Of a DNA stretch of 64,000 nt, positions 16,738-24,701 are shown piece by piece (the first letter of the stretch is position 1; each line of letters begins with the position of its first letter). The DNA is from CALMEH01 sp964548225 (GTDB taxonomy: Bacteria > Acidobacteriota > Blastocatellia > Pyrinomonadales > Pyrinomonadaceae): NCBI GenBank assembly GCA_964548225.1, contig CAZJQP010000014.1, forward strand, positions 8,159-72,158, in the 5' to 3' direction. Both the position numbers and the translations under genes were made by a program. A model generated the notes under the pieces. The model worked only from the letters and a program-made list of their open reading frames with translations, was not told the origin of the DNA and ran no database searches.

Positions 16738-16932
16738 TTATCTTTTATCTTTCCAATAATCTTCCAAAGATTTTCGTATCCATTTGTGCCAAGATTCATC
16801 ATCTTCCAACTCCGAGAACAAACGAATTTCGCGTCGTTCTTTATTCATTCCGCTAAATTTCCCTTTAATATATTCAAAACGAAATTTCTTTTTCGGTCGG
16901 TGTTTTCGTAAGCCTGCACATTTCGTTTTCAT
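16738..16932 (-). CDS. small basic protein coupled to dprA
   Basis: The 64-residue product (MKTKCAGLRKHRPKKKFRFEY...) is rich in Lys/Arg at the start and in charged and Trp residues at the end (ESWHKWIRKSLEDYWKD). Its ATG overlaps the dprA stop as ATGA (16929-16932), a classical sign of translational coupling and the main reason to accept it. Family unknown. The charge pattern would suit nucleic acid or protein binding, but that is speculation. topA begins about 100 bases further along the same strand. Confidence 0.55.
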   Translation of the reverse strand: MKTKCAGLRKHRPKKKFRFEYIKGKFSGMNKERREIRLFSELEDDESWHKWIRKSLEDYWKDKR

Positions 16933-18050
16933 ATTTTTCTCGTGTAGCATTTGCCCGGCAGAGCGCGGATTAGTTCGCGCATTTCCAAATCGAACAGAAC
17001 TTTGCTCAACTCGCCGAATGATAAATTGCTTTCATCTTGCAAAATATCAATATGAATCGCTTCATCGGGCGAAAGCAAATCCCAAATTTTGCGCTCATTC
17101 TCATTTAAGTTTGCCGGCGCAAGTTCGGCTTGGATTGGAATTTCCTTTGTTTCATCCAATTTCGGCGGCAGAATCGCGTTTTTTATTTCTTCGGGTAATT
17201 CAGCAACAACATCTTGCCATTGTTGAACAAGTTTTGCGCCCGATTTTATCAAATAATTTGTGCCAATCGAGTTGCGCGACGTGATATTTCCCGGAACAGC
17301 CAAAACTTCGCGGTTTTGTTCCATCGCTAACCGTGCCGTTATCAACGAACCGCTCCTTTCGGTCGCTTCCGTTAGCAAAACTCCGTAACTTAAGCCCGAT
17401 ATGATTCGGTTTCGATACGGAAAGTTGTCCTTGAGCGGCGGTGTTCCGAGCGGAAATTGCGAAACAATCGCACCGCCGTTTTCTAAAATGCTTTCAACGA
17501 GTTTTTTATTTTCCTTTGGATAAACTTCATCAATTCCTGTGCCGATAACGCCGATTGTCTTACCTTTTCCGCGAATTGCACCTTCGTGCGCCGCCGAATC
17601 AATTCCACGCGCCAAACCGGAAACAATACAAATTCCTTGTTCCGCCAAATCTCTCGCCAACATTTCCGAAGCATTTCTGCCGTAAGTCGAACATTTACGC
17701 GAACCGATAATCGCCACACACGGCACATCAAAACACGCTTGCCAATCGCCTTTGACATATAAAGTTATCGGCGGATCGGCAATTTCGCGCAGTAAATACG
17801 GATAACTTCCGTCGTCCAAAATCAAAACATCGCCGCCAAGTTCTTTAACTTTTTCCAGTTCTTCAACCGCTTTCTCGTGAAATTCGCGCTTCAAAATACT
17901 TTCGACGGTTTCCGGTCTGAGCCGTAAGGATTCGAGTTCGCTGCGCGTCGCGTGAAAAACATTCTCCGCTGAACCGAACCGCTCTAAAAGTTGGGTTGCT
18001 TTTCGAGGTCCAACGCCCGGTGTCATATTGAGGGAAATCCAAGTCTTCAT
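16929..18050 (-). CDS. dprA: DNA processing protein DprA (Smf)
   Basis: The 373-residue protein protects incoming single-stranded DNA and loads RecA during natural transformation. It has an N-terminal helix-hairpin-helix/SAM-like region (MTPGVGPRKATQLLERFG). The Rossmann-like core carries AIIGSRKCSTYG, VSGLARGIDSAAHEGA, IGVIGTGIDEVYP and GSLITARLA. A C-terminal winged-helix (DLLSPDEAIHIDIL...) is also present. Length is typical. It follows the four-helix-bundle gene by one base and is followed by the coupled small ORF. Confidence 0.95.
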   Translation of the reverse strand: MKTWISLNMTPGVGPRKATQLLERFGSAENVFHATRSELESLRLRPETVESILKREFHEKAVEELEKVKELGGDVLILDDGSYPYLLREIADPPITLYVKGDWQACFDVPCVAIIGSRKCSTYGRNASEMLARDLAEQGICIVSGLARGIDSAAHEGAIRGKGKTIGVIGTGIDEVYPKENKKLVESILENGGAIVSQFPLGTPPLKDNFPYRNRIISGLSYGVLLTEATERSGSLITARLAMEQNREVLAVPGNITSRNSIGTNYLIKSGAKLVQQWQDVVAELPEEIKNAILPPKLDETKEIPIQAELAPANLNENERKIWDLLSPDEAIHIDILQDESNLSFGELSKVLFDLEMRELIRALPGKCYTRKI

Positions 18051-18051
18051 T

Positions 18052-18435
18052 TTATTTGGGGTTTAGGAATGCGGATTTCGGATTCCGCCTTTCCTTTATA
18101 GTTTTAATTGATGAAACAACGATTGAAAGAATTTGATTTCCTTCGTCCATTAAGTTTTCGAGCAAATTTCCTTTAACAATTTTGTCTTCGACAGGCAATT
18201 CCATCCAGTAAATTGATTCGTCCGTTTCTTCCTCGACAATACTCAATTTATGAATAAGATCAGCATTCGATTTTGCTCGACACGCGGCACGGTAATTTGC
18301 TCCAACCGGCGTTCTGTTTCGCAAAAGTTGATTGCCGATAACATTTGCAGATTTTCCGTTTGGCAAATTTTTAACTAATCGAATCAATCGCAAAGCAAAT
18401 TGCTTCATCCTCTTTTTCATCTCACCCTGCGTCAT
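18052..18435 (-). CDS. four helix bundle protein (S23 rRNA-intervening-sequence type)
   Basis: The 127-residue protein shows the family pattern: KQFALRLIRLVKNLP, then QLLRNRTPVGANYRAACRAKSNADLIHKL, then EEETDESIYWMEL. These small helical-bundle proteins occur free-standing or in 23S rRNA intervening sequences; their role is unknown. The last residues (RRNPKSAFLNPK) look like translated heptamer repeat, so the native C-terminus may have been altered. It is one base from dprA. An alternative start is at 18420. Confidence 0.85.
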   Translation of the reverse strand: MTQGEMKKRMKQFALRLIRLVKNLPNGKSANVIGNQLLRNRTPVGANYRAACRAKSNADLIHKLSIVEEETDESIYWMELPVEDKIVKGNLLENLMDEGNQILSIVVSSIKTIKERRNPKSAFLNPK

Positions 18436-18495
18436 AAATTTATCTTCAAATCACAAAAAAATCTGCAATCCCAAATCCCGAATCCTAAATCAAAA

Positions 18496-18594
18496 TGGCG
18501 GAGGCGTGTCGGAGTCGAACCAACCCAAGATTGCTCTCACAATCTCACAAACGATTTTGAAGACCGCGCCATTCACCGGAACAGATGCGCCTCC
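18496..18594 (-). tRNA. selC: selenocysteine tRNA (anticodon TCA)
   Basis: On the minus strand a 99-base molecule folds as a tRNA-Sec. The acceptor stem is GGAGGCG(C) against (A)CGCCTCC with discriminator G and an encoded CCA (18496-18498). The D-loop sequence TCCGGTGA is characteristic of bacterial tRNA-Sec. The anticodon stem GCGGT/ATCGT carries loop CTTCAAA with anticodon TCA. A long variable arm has a 6-bp stem (AGATTG/CAATCT), and the T arm is GTTGG-TTCGACT-CCGAC. It implies the organism reads some UGA codons as selenocysteine. selA, selB and selD are not in the window. Confidence 0.92.
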
Positions 18595-18679
18595 GCGAAA
18601 AAAACTTGCAATCAAACCGTAAGATTTTGATGAAATTCTGTCAAGTGTTTTTTTGAAATTCCTTAATTACAGACCTTGC

Positions 18680-18709
18680 TTGACCGTTAAAATCTGGGCG
18701 TGATATTCT
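18680..18709 (+). promoter_or_regulatory. sigma-70-like promoter for the atp genes
   Basis: TTGACC at 18680-18685 and TATTCT at 18704-18709 with an 18-base spacer, 64 bases ahead of the first ATP synthase gene. Predicted from sequence only. Confidence 0.5.
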
Positions 18710-18772
18710 TTCTATTTTGAATCAAGTCGGTTTTTCGACAATAAATATTTACGAAATAATTTTATTTAAGAT

Positions 18773-19228
18773 ATGTTTTTTTCCGTGATTTTGGCTTTTC
18801 AGAGCATTGAACTCGTGCCTAACGGCTATGTGCTTCTACACATTGCGCTTATTTTGTTGATGATTTACATTCTCAACCGCACGTTTTTTCGTCCGATTAA
18901 TCGGATTTTGCAGTCACGCGAACGCAGTCGTGGCGGAAATTCTACCGAAGCGGAAGAAATTTTAAAGAGCATTGAAGAAAAACAAGCGCGATATGAAGCC
19001 GAAATGCTCGAAGCGCGTTCCAAAGGCTACGAATTAATTGAGAAACAACGTGCCGAAGCTCTTAATGCACGACAAATGAAACTCGAATCTGTTAAAGAAG
19101 AAGTCGCGCAAAAAACGGCGAGTCAGCGCGAAGAACTTGAACGCAATCGCACCGAAGTTCGAACCGCAATTGCCACTGAAGCCGAAAAATTAGCCGAAAA
19201 AATCAGTTCTAATATTTTGAAAGTTTAA
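18773..19228 (+). CDS. F-type ATP synthase subunit b' (second b-type stalk subunit)
   Basis: The 151-residue protein has one N-terminal membrane helix (YVLLHIALILLMIYILNRTFF, with the PINRIL turn) followed by a long charged helix (residues 45-150), as in the b/b' peripheral stalk. The following gene encodes another b-type subunit, so this is the b' partner. It opens the cluster b'-b-delta-alpha-gamma downstream of the predicted promoter at 18680. Confidence 0.85.
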   Translation: MFFSVILAFQSIELVPNGYVLLHIALILLMIYILNRTFFRPINRILQSRERSRGGNSTEAEEILKSIEEKQARYEAEMLEARSKGYELIEKQRAEALNARQMKLESVKEEVAQKTASQREELERNRTEVRTAIATEAEKLAEKISSNILKV

Positions 19229-19231
19229 TGT

Positions 19232-19312
19232 TTGATAGTTGCTAATAGTTAGATGTTGGTTGCCGATTCGGATTTTGCTACTGATTGCTAACTACTAACA
19301 ACGAACAATTTA
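19232..19312. repeat. heptamer-like inverted repeat between the two b-subunit genes
   Basis: GTTGCTAATAGTTAG on the left and CTAACTACTAACAAC on the right can pair imperfectly. It fills the whole gap up to the next start codon, where no clear ribosome site is visible. Confidence 0.45.
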
Positions 19313-19313
19313 T

Positions 19314-19898
19314 ATGTTCGCTTTTATTTACAATTTTCTTTTTATCTTTGCCGAAGCCGCTAAGGTTGATCCGAACACGGGTTGGGGCAAATTTCTCCAA
19401 TTTTGGAATACTTATTTAAATTATCCGGGTTTTGAGGCGTGGAAATTTCTCAATTTGGCGATTTTCGTATTTATTCTCTATCGCCTTTTGAAAAAACCTC
19501 TGAGCGGCGCATTTATCGCCCGCCGTGAAGCAATTCGCTCCGACATTATCAAAGCGGAAGAAAAACGCCAAGCCGCACTCGCCGAATTAACGACGACCGA
19601 AGCCAAACTTGCCTCTCTCGAAAATGATAAACTGGAAGCGATTCGTGAAGCTGAAGCTGAAGCCAAAGCTGAAAGAGAACGAATTGAACGCGAAGCTGAA
19701 TTGGAAGCAAAACGTCTGAAAATACAAGCGGCAAACGAAATCGAGCGCAAAAGTCAACAGGTTCACGCCGAGCTTCGCCGTTTTTCTGCTGAAGAAAGCA
19801 TTCGTTTGGCGGAAGAAAAATTAAAAGCGCAAATGAACGCAGACACGGACGCACGGCTCGTTAAAGCAAGTCTGCAATCAATCGGAGGTTTGAACTAA
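19314..19898 (+). CDS. atpF: F-type ATP synthase subunit b
   Basis: The 194-residue protein has an N-terminal hydrophobic stretch, then the membrane helix (FLNLAIFVFILYRLLKKPL) and a long amphipathic Glu/Ala/Arg helix (EAEAEAKAERERIEREAEL) that forms the peripheral stalk. The start ATG at 19314 comes right after a repeat region. The extra N-terminal hydrophobic segment (MFAFIYNFLFIFAEA) is longer than in E. coli b and may be a cleaved signal. Two bases separate it from atpH. Confidence 0.9.
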   Translation: MFAFIYNFLFIFAEAAKVDPNTGWGKFLQFWNTYLNYPGFEAWKFLNLAIFVFILYRLLKKPLSGAFIARREAIRSDIIKAEEKRQAALAELTTTEAKLASLENDKLEAIREAEAEAKAERERIEREAELEAKRLKIQAANEIERKSQQVHAELRRFSAEESIRLAEEKLKAQMNADTDARLVKASLQSIGGLN

Positions 19899-19899
19899 A

Positions 19900-20442
19900 A
19901 TGAATGTTGAAACAATTGCCCGCCGCTATGCCACAGCATTAGCGGATGTTGTTACGAAATCGGGCGAAACCGAAACTGTCAAAACAGAATTAAAATCGTG
20001 GGAAGATTTAATTAAATCGAATGCCGAATTACAAAACGCCTTTGCGAATCCGGCGATTGCCCATCTCAATAAGGAGAAGGTTCTCGCTAAATTAATCGAA
20101 AAATCAAAACCTTCGCTTACGACGGCTAATTTTTTGCGTGTTCTGCTTCGCAACAGCCGTCTGACCGAACTCGCAGAAATTAATGAGAAATTTGCCTCCG
20201 TTTTGGAAGAACGAAGCGGTATTACTTCAGCAGAAATTATTTCGGCGCGTCCACTTTCCGATGCTGAAAAAGCGGAATTTAAAGCAAATCTTTCAAAATT
20301 GACAGGCAAACAGGTTAATATGAATTTTGCGATTGACGAGCAAATTATCGGCGGAGTCATTACGCGAGTCGGTTCGACCGTGTATGACAGTTCGGTAAAA
20401 ACGCAGTTGGAAAATCTGAAAGCAAGCCTTATCGGAAGATAA
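19900..20442 (+). CDS. atpH: F-type ATP synthase subunit delta
   Basis: The 180-residue protein matches the OSCP/delta pattern: IARRYATALADV at the N-terminus, a helical N-terminal domain, and the C-terminal signature INFAIDEQIIGGVITRVGSTVYD-like stretch (DEQIIGGVITRVGS), ending LENLKASLIG. It links the peripheral stalk to the alpha3beta3 head. It is separated from atpA by an unrelated gene, which is not the usual arrangement. Confidence 0.95.
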   Translation: MNVETIARRYATALADVVTKSGETETVKTELKSWEDLIKSNAELQNAFANPAIAHLNKEKVLAKLIEKSKPSLTTANFLRVLLRNSRLTELAEINEKFASVLEERSGITSAEIISARPLSDAEKAEFKANLSKLTGKQVNMNFAIDEQIIGGVITRVGSTVYDSSVKTQLENLKASLIGR

Positions 20443-20508
20443 ATTTTTCAGATAAAACCACTGATAAAGCCTCAAAATCCGTAAAGTTTTAATAGTTGGA
20501 GGAAAACT

Positions 20509-21207
20509 ATGAGTAGCAGAGAGGATGTTGAGAAAGGTTTGTTGGTTTATACCTGCCGCGGCGGTTGGATTGACAAAAATCACGCTTTGAAAACGACAAC
20601 GCGCCCGTTTGTCGGAGCAAACAATTTGTGGAGTCAGATTGTTAATGAAACGGGACGCGCAAGCAGATTTCCGGGTTTGCCGGATAATTTCAAAGTAACT
20701 TATACGCAGGACGCAACGCGGATGCGCGTTGGAGTAACCAAAAGCTATTGTGTGAAAAAAGGCTTGTCTTTGGCAATTAAAGAAAGTGTTGCGCTAGCGA
20801 TTTTTCAGGAAGTTTCAATGGAATTTGAAGCGATGCAGGGCTTGGCATTTTGGAGCGATTCGAGCTTTAGCGTTGAAGATTTGGTCTCGAATATGATTAG
20901 TTTTTACAACGCCGTGCGTCCGGGACCTGATTATTTGGCACTTTGTCAGCCGGTTTCAAAAGAAGCGTCGTTGAAAATTTGGGACACGAAAGGCGCGGTC
21001 GGTTCGCACAAAAATAAAAAGTTTGAGCCGGTTTATTTCGATTGCGACGAATGCCTGGCAAAAGGACCTTATCCGATTGAATTGCAGAAGATAGTTCCGG
21101 CGCGGAAAACAGGTTCGATAAACGGCGCAAACGAGTATTTCCGCGATTGGTTGCAAATGGACGATTGGGTTGACGGCATTCCGCCGATGCGGGGACCGAA
21201 ATGGTAA
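20509..21207 (+). CDS. DUF4056-like protein of unknown function inside the atp cluster
   Basis: The 232-residue protein follows a strong ribosome site (TTGGAGGAAAACT). The start VYTCRGGWIDKNHA, the middle FQEVSMEFEAMQG and the SSFSVEDLVSNMISF segment recall the DUF4056 family as I remember it, in which a TCRGG...D..H motif is followed by an E-containing helix and an FSPEDLYSN-like segment. The link is tentative. There is no signal peptide or membrane helix. Conserved Cys (15), His/Asp and Glu could form an active or metal site. It sits in the same orientation between atpH and atpA, so it must be cotranscribed with the ATP synthase genes. Confidence 0.6.
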   Translation: MSSREDVEKGLLVYTCRGGWIDKNHALKTTTRPFVGANNLWSQIVNETGRASRFPGLPDNFKVTYTQDATRMRVGVTKSYCVKKGLSLAIKESVALAIFQEVSMEFEAMQGLAFWSDSSFSVEDLVSNMISFYNAVRPGPDYLALCQPVSKEASLKIWDTKGAVGSHKNKKFEPVYFDCDECLAKGPYPIELQKIVPARKTGSINGANEYFRDWLQMDDWVDGIPPMRGPKW

Positions 21208-21239
21208 TTTATTTTTAGATATTTTTTATTAAAAACATT

Positions 21240-22778
21240 ATGGAAGCAATTAAAGCTAACGAAATTAACGAGATTATTCGTTCACAGATTGAAAATTTTG
21301 ATGCGACGATGACGGTTGCCGAAGTTGGCACGGTTATCAAAGTCGGCGACGGGATTGCCGAAATTCACGGACTCGAAAAGGTTATGGCGGGCGAACTGCT
21401 CGAATTTCCGTTTGCAGTTCGCGGACTCGCGCTCAACCTTGAAGAAGATAAGGTCGGCGCAGTGCTTTTCGGCGATTTTCAGAAAATTAAAGAAGGCGAT
21501 GAAGTCAAACGCACACGCCGCATTATGAGCGTTCCGGTCGGCGACGCGATGATTGGTCGTGTGGTTGATGCTTTGGGAAATCCGATTGACGGCAAAGGCG
21601 AAATCATCACCGACACATTTAATCCGGTCGAAAAAATCGCGCCCGGCATTATTGACCGTCAGCCTGTTAAAGAACCGCTTCAAACCGGTTTGAAAGCGAT
21701 TGACGCGATGGTTCCCATCGGTCGCGGACAGCGCGAACTGATTATCGGCGACAGACAAACAGGTAAAACTGCGGTGGCAATTGACACGATTATCAACCAG
21801 AAAGGCAAAGACGTAATTTGTATCTACGTCGCCATCGGTCAAAAGGCTTCGACGGTCGCGCAGGTTGTTCAAAAACTTCAAGATTACGGCGCAATGGATT
21901 ACACAATCGTTGTTTCGGCAACCGCATCTGATCCGGCGGCGATGCAGTTTCTCGCGCCGTATTCGGGCGTTGCCATCGGCGAATATTTCCGTGATAACGG
22001 TCGCCACGCTTTGACGATTTACGATGATTTGTCGAAACAAGCGGCGGCTTATCGTGAAATTTCTTTGCTTCTTCGCCGTCCGCCGGGTCGTGAAGCATAT
22101 CCGGGCGACGTTTTCTATTTGCACTCGCGCTTGCTCGAACGTGCCGCGAAAATGTCAGACGCACGCGGCGGCGGAAGTTTGACGAGTTTGCCAATTATCG
22201 AAACGCAAGCGGGCGACATTTCGGCTTATATTCCGACAAACGTAATTTCGATTACCGACGGGCAAATCTTCCTTGAATCCGATTTGTTCAACTCCGGCGT
22301 TCGTCCGGCGATTAACGTCGGAAACTCGGTTTCGCGTGTTGGCGGTTCGGCACAGATTAAGGCGATGAAACAGGTTGCAGGAACGCTCCGAATTGACCTC
22401 GCTCAGTTCCGCGAACTCGCCGCGTTTGCCCAATTCGGTTCGGATTTGGACAAATCAACGCAAGACCAACTCGAAAAAGGTAAGCGTTTGACCGAAGTTT
22501 TGAAGCAAGGTCAATATCAACCGATGGAAGTCGAAAAACAAGTTTTGATTATTTGGACGGTTTCCAACGGTTTCGCTTCCGACATTGCCGTCGAAGATTT
22601 GAAACGCTTTGAAGCCGAACTTTTCGACTTTATTGAAAATTCAAATCCGGCGATTATGGAAACTCTGCGGACGAAAAAATCCATTGATGATGATTTGAAA
22701 GCGGAAATGACCGAAGCCGTCAACGATTTCAAAGCAACCCGCTGGAATAAAGAAGAAGCGGCAAGCGCAAATGCTTAA
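21240..22778 (+). CDS. atpA: F-type ATP synthase subunit alpha
   Basis: The 512-residue product is of normal length. Walker A is GDRQTGKT (170-177); the family signature PAINVGNSVSRVGGSAQ and the region DDLSKQAAAYR are present. Three copies sit in the F1 head with non-catalytic nucleotide sites. The catalytic beta subunit is not encoded here. A 27-bp perfect hairpin separates it from atpG. Confidence 0.98.
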   Translation: MEAIKANEINEIIRSQIENFDATMTVAEVGTVIKVGDGIAEIHGLEKVMAGELLEFPFAVRGLALNLEEDKVGAVLFGDFQKIKEGDEVKRTRRIMSVPVGDAMIGRVVDALGNPIDGKGEIITDTFNPVEKIAPGIIDRQPVKEPLQTGLKAIDAMVPIGRGQRELIIGDRQTGKTAVAIDTIINQKGKDVICIYVAIGQKASTVAQVVQKLQDYGAMDYTIVVSATASDPAAMQFLAPYSGVAIGEYFRDNGRHALTIYDDLSKQAAAYREISLLLRRPPGREAYPGDVFYLHSRLLERAAKMSDARGGGSLTSLPIIETQAGDISAYIPTNVISITDGQIFLESDLFNSGVRPAINVGNSVSRVGGSAQIKAMKQVAGTLRIDLAQFRELAAFAQFGSDLDKSTQDQLEKGKRLTEVLKQGQYQPMEVEKQVLIIWTVSNGFASDIAVEDLKRFEAELFDFIENSNPAIMETLRTKKSIDDDLKAEMTEAVNDFKATRWNKEEAASANA

Positions 22779-22783
22779 AATCT

Positions 22784-22851
22784 AGGTAATAGGTAATTGG
22801 TAATAGGTAATTAGTTTTAACTTTTTACCTATTACCAATTACCTATTACCT
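22784..22851. repeat. perfect 27-bp heptamer hairpin between atpA and atpG
   Basis: Arm 22784-22810 (7-bp units GGTAATA/GGTAATT) is the exact reverse complement of 22825-22851. It lies inside the operon, 13 bases before the atpG start, and no Shine-Dalgarno is visible beyond it. It could act as a partial terminator, an RNA-stability element or a translation control. Confidence 0.85.
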
Positions 22852-22864
22852 ATTACCCAAATTT

Positions 22865-23731
22865 ATGCCTAGTTTATTGGATATGCGCCGACGCATTAAG
22901 TCGGTCAAAAATACACAGCAGATCACCAAAGCGATGAAAATGGTCGCGGCGGCAAAGCTCAAACGCGCTCAAGACCGCGTAACGGCGGCGCGTCCGTTTG
23001 CGGTGAAGATGTCGGGCGTTCTCGGAAATCTGAGTTCGCGTGTCGGCGATGAATTTTCTTCGCCACTTTTGACGGAACGCGGCGATGAAAAATATTTGAT
23101 GGTCGTCGTCAGCGCGGACAAAGGTTTGTGTGGTGGTTTTAACGCGAATTTGATTAAAGCCGTGCAAGCGTTTTTGCTTGAAAATAAAGGCAAGTCGGCA
23201 GAAATGATTCCGGTCGGACGCAAGGCGCGAGATTTTTTCAAACGCCGCAACACCACCTTTGTTGAAGAATACATCGGCTTGACCGGCAGCGGCACGGTGA
23301 AACACGAAGACGCGGTGGAAATTGCCCAAAACGTCATCAAAACTTTTACCGAAGACGAAACGATTGACAAGGTTTTCCTCGTCTTTACCGAATTCAAAAC
23401 CGTTCTGTCGCAAAAACCCGTCGTCGAACAGCTTCTCCCGATTCCGAAAATCGAAGCGGAAGAAGATGCGGCAAGTGCCGAATATATTTATGAGCAGACT
23501 CCGGCGGAAATCTTCGGAAAACTTTTGCCGAAACAAGTCGAAACGCAGATTTACCGCGCAATGCTCGAATCTGTTGCGTCCGAACAAGGCTCGCGGATGA
23601 CGGCAATGGACAGCGCATCGAAAAACGCGGGCGAACTGATTGATACTTTAACGCTCAATATGAACCGCATTCGTCAGGCGGCGATTACGAAAGAAATTAT
23701 CGAAGTCGTCTCCGGCGCGGCGGCGGCTTAA
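22865..23731 (+). CDS. atpG: F-type ATP synthase subunit gamma
   Basis: The 288-residue central-stalk protein shows the canonical N-terminus (MPSLLDMRRRIKSVKNTQQI, TKAMKMVAAAKLKRAQ) and C-terminus (AMDSASKNAGELIDTLTL, then NRIRQAAITKEIIEVVSGA), which form the rotor coiled coil. SADKGLCGGFNANLIKA is the conserved middle motif. atpD and atpC, which usually follow, are absent; a terminator comes next. Confidence 0.97.
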   Translation: MPSLLDMRRRIKSVKNTQQITKAMKMVAAAKLKRAQDRVTAARPFAVKMSGVLGNLSSRVGDEFSSPLLTERGDEKYLMVVVSADKGLCGGFNANLIKAVQAFLLENKGKSAEMIPVGRKARDFFKRRNTTFVEEYIGLTGSGTVKHEDAVEIAQNVIKTFTEDETIDKVFLVFTEFKTVLSQKPVVEQLLPIPKIEAEEDAASAEYIYEQTPAEIFGKLLPKQVETQIYRAMLESVASEQGSRMTAMDSASKNAGELIDTLTLNMNRIRQAAITKEIIEVVSGAAAA

Positions 23732-23745
23732 AGAAAAAGAGTAAA

Positions 23746-23810
23746 ACAGGCTGTTAGCCTGTTCAATCTTGCCGATAAAAAAAAAGCGAAAGACAGGTTA
23801 ACCGCCTGTC
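23746..23810. repeat. two small palindromes after atpG
   Basis: ACAGGCTGTTAGCCTGT (23746-23762) and GACAGGTTAACCGCCTGTC (23792-23810) are short near-perfect palindromes sharing the ACAGG/CCTGT arms. Both may be relics of a dispersed repeat. Confidence 0.6.
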
Positions 23811-23816
23811 CTACAT

Positions 23817-23880
23817 AAAAGCAAGCAAGGCTATTTGAAATCATTTTGATTTTCAGATATGCTTTGCTTGCTTTTTCTTT
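23817..23880 (+). terminator. intrinsic terminator of the atp operon
   Basis: AAAAGCAAGCAAGGC (23817-23831) pairs with GCTTTGCTTGCTTTTT (23861-23876), and the stem runs into a T-rich tract (TTTTTCTTTT). Confidence 0.75.
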
Positions 23881-24030
23881 TAAGTAGTTGGACAAATTTA
23901 GAATTAAGTAAATAATCTTCGGAATAGCTGAGAGTGAATAGCTGATAGCTGATAATTTTGCTATTCGCTATTCGCTATCAGTTATCAGCTATTCCGAAAT
24001 TAGATTTGGTTAATTGTGTCTGACTACTTA
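23881..24030. mobile_element. MITE-like element with TAAGTAGT ends
   Basis: Ends TAAGTAGTTGGACAAATTTA and (reverse-complemented) TAAGTAGTCAGACACAATTA match at 16 of 20 positions. The interior is a heptamer hairpin of GCTATTC/GCTATCA units (23919-23999). There is no coding capacity. It sits between the atp terminator and the DUF805 gene. Confidence 0.6.
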
Positions 24031-24071
24031 ATTCAAAACAATAGAAATAAAAAACAGGAGGAAAACTAAGG

Positions 24072-24440
24072 ATGAATTGGTATTTAGCGGTATTGAAAAA
24101 TTATGCCGGATTTAGTGGACGTGCTAGACGAAAAGAATATTGGATGTTCACATTGTTCCAAATAATTTTTGCAGTTATTGCAATAATAATTGACAATGTG
24201 CTTGGAATCACGATCAAAGACATTGGATATGGTCCGATTTATTTACTATATGCTTTGGCGACTTTAATTCCAGGCATTGCTGTTTCGGTCAGACGGCTTC
24301 ACGATACAGGTAAAAGCGGTTTATATTTACTCGTAAGTTTTATTCCCTGTGTTGGCGGCATCATTTTGCTGGTTTTTATGGTAACTGCTGGGGATGTCGG
24401 AAATAATGAATACGGAGCTGACCCGAAGGCGTTTTCCTAG
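24072..24440 (+). CDS. DUF805 family membrane protein
   Basis: The 122-residue protein starts after an AGGAGG ribosome site with NWYLAVLKNYAGFSGRARRKEYWMF, the diagnostic DUF805 opening, and keeps the SVRRLHDTGKSGLYLL motif. Four hydrophobic segments are present. The family is of unknown function. It is followed 12 bases later by another small membrane protein gene. Confidence 0.9.
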   Translation: MNWYLAVLKNYAGFSGRARRKEYWMFTLFQIIFAVIAIIIDNVLGITIKDIGYGPIYLLYALATLIPGIAVSVRRLHDTGKSGLYLLVSFIPCVGGIILLVFMVTAGDVGNNEYGADPKAFS

Positions 24441-24452
24441 GAGCAGAAAATT

Positions 24453-24701
24453 ATGAAACTTTTAGGCGGATTCGGAGGCATTCTTTTTTTGGTCGGCTGG
24501 ATTTGGCTGATTATTATCGGCTTCAAAAAAGGCGGCGTATTATGGGGCATTTTGATAATTTTATTTTCGTGGATAGCCGGACTGATTTTTTGCATTATGA
24601 AAAAAGAAGGCTGGTTACAGCTTGTGATGCTCCTCATCGGTGCGCTTCTCGCAGGTGCGGGATTAGCACCAATGATGAATGATATTTTCAAGAAATTGTA
24701 A
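24453..24701 (+). CDS. small membrane protein
   Basis: This 82-residue, very hydrophobic protein has about three membrane segments (GGILFLVGWIWLIIIGF, GILIILFSWIAGLIFCIM, MLLIGALLAGAGLA). It is preceded by a GGAG ribosome site (24440-24443). I do not recognise the family. Its placement after a DUF805 gene suggests a shared transcript. Confidence 0.7.
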   Translation: MKLLGGFGGILFLVGWIWLIIIGFKKGGVLWGILIILFSWIAGLIFCIMKKEGWLQLVMLLIGALLAGAGLAPMMNDIFKKL

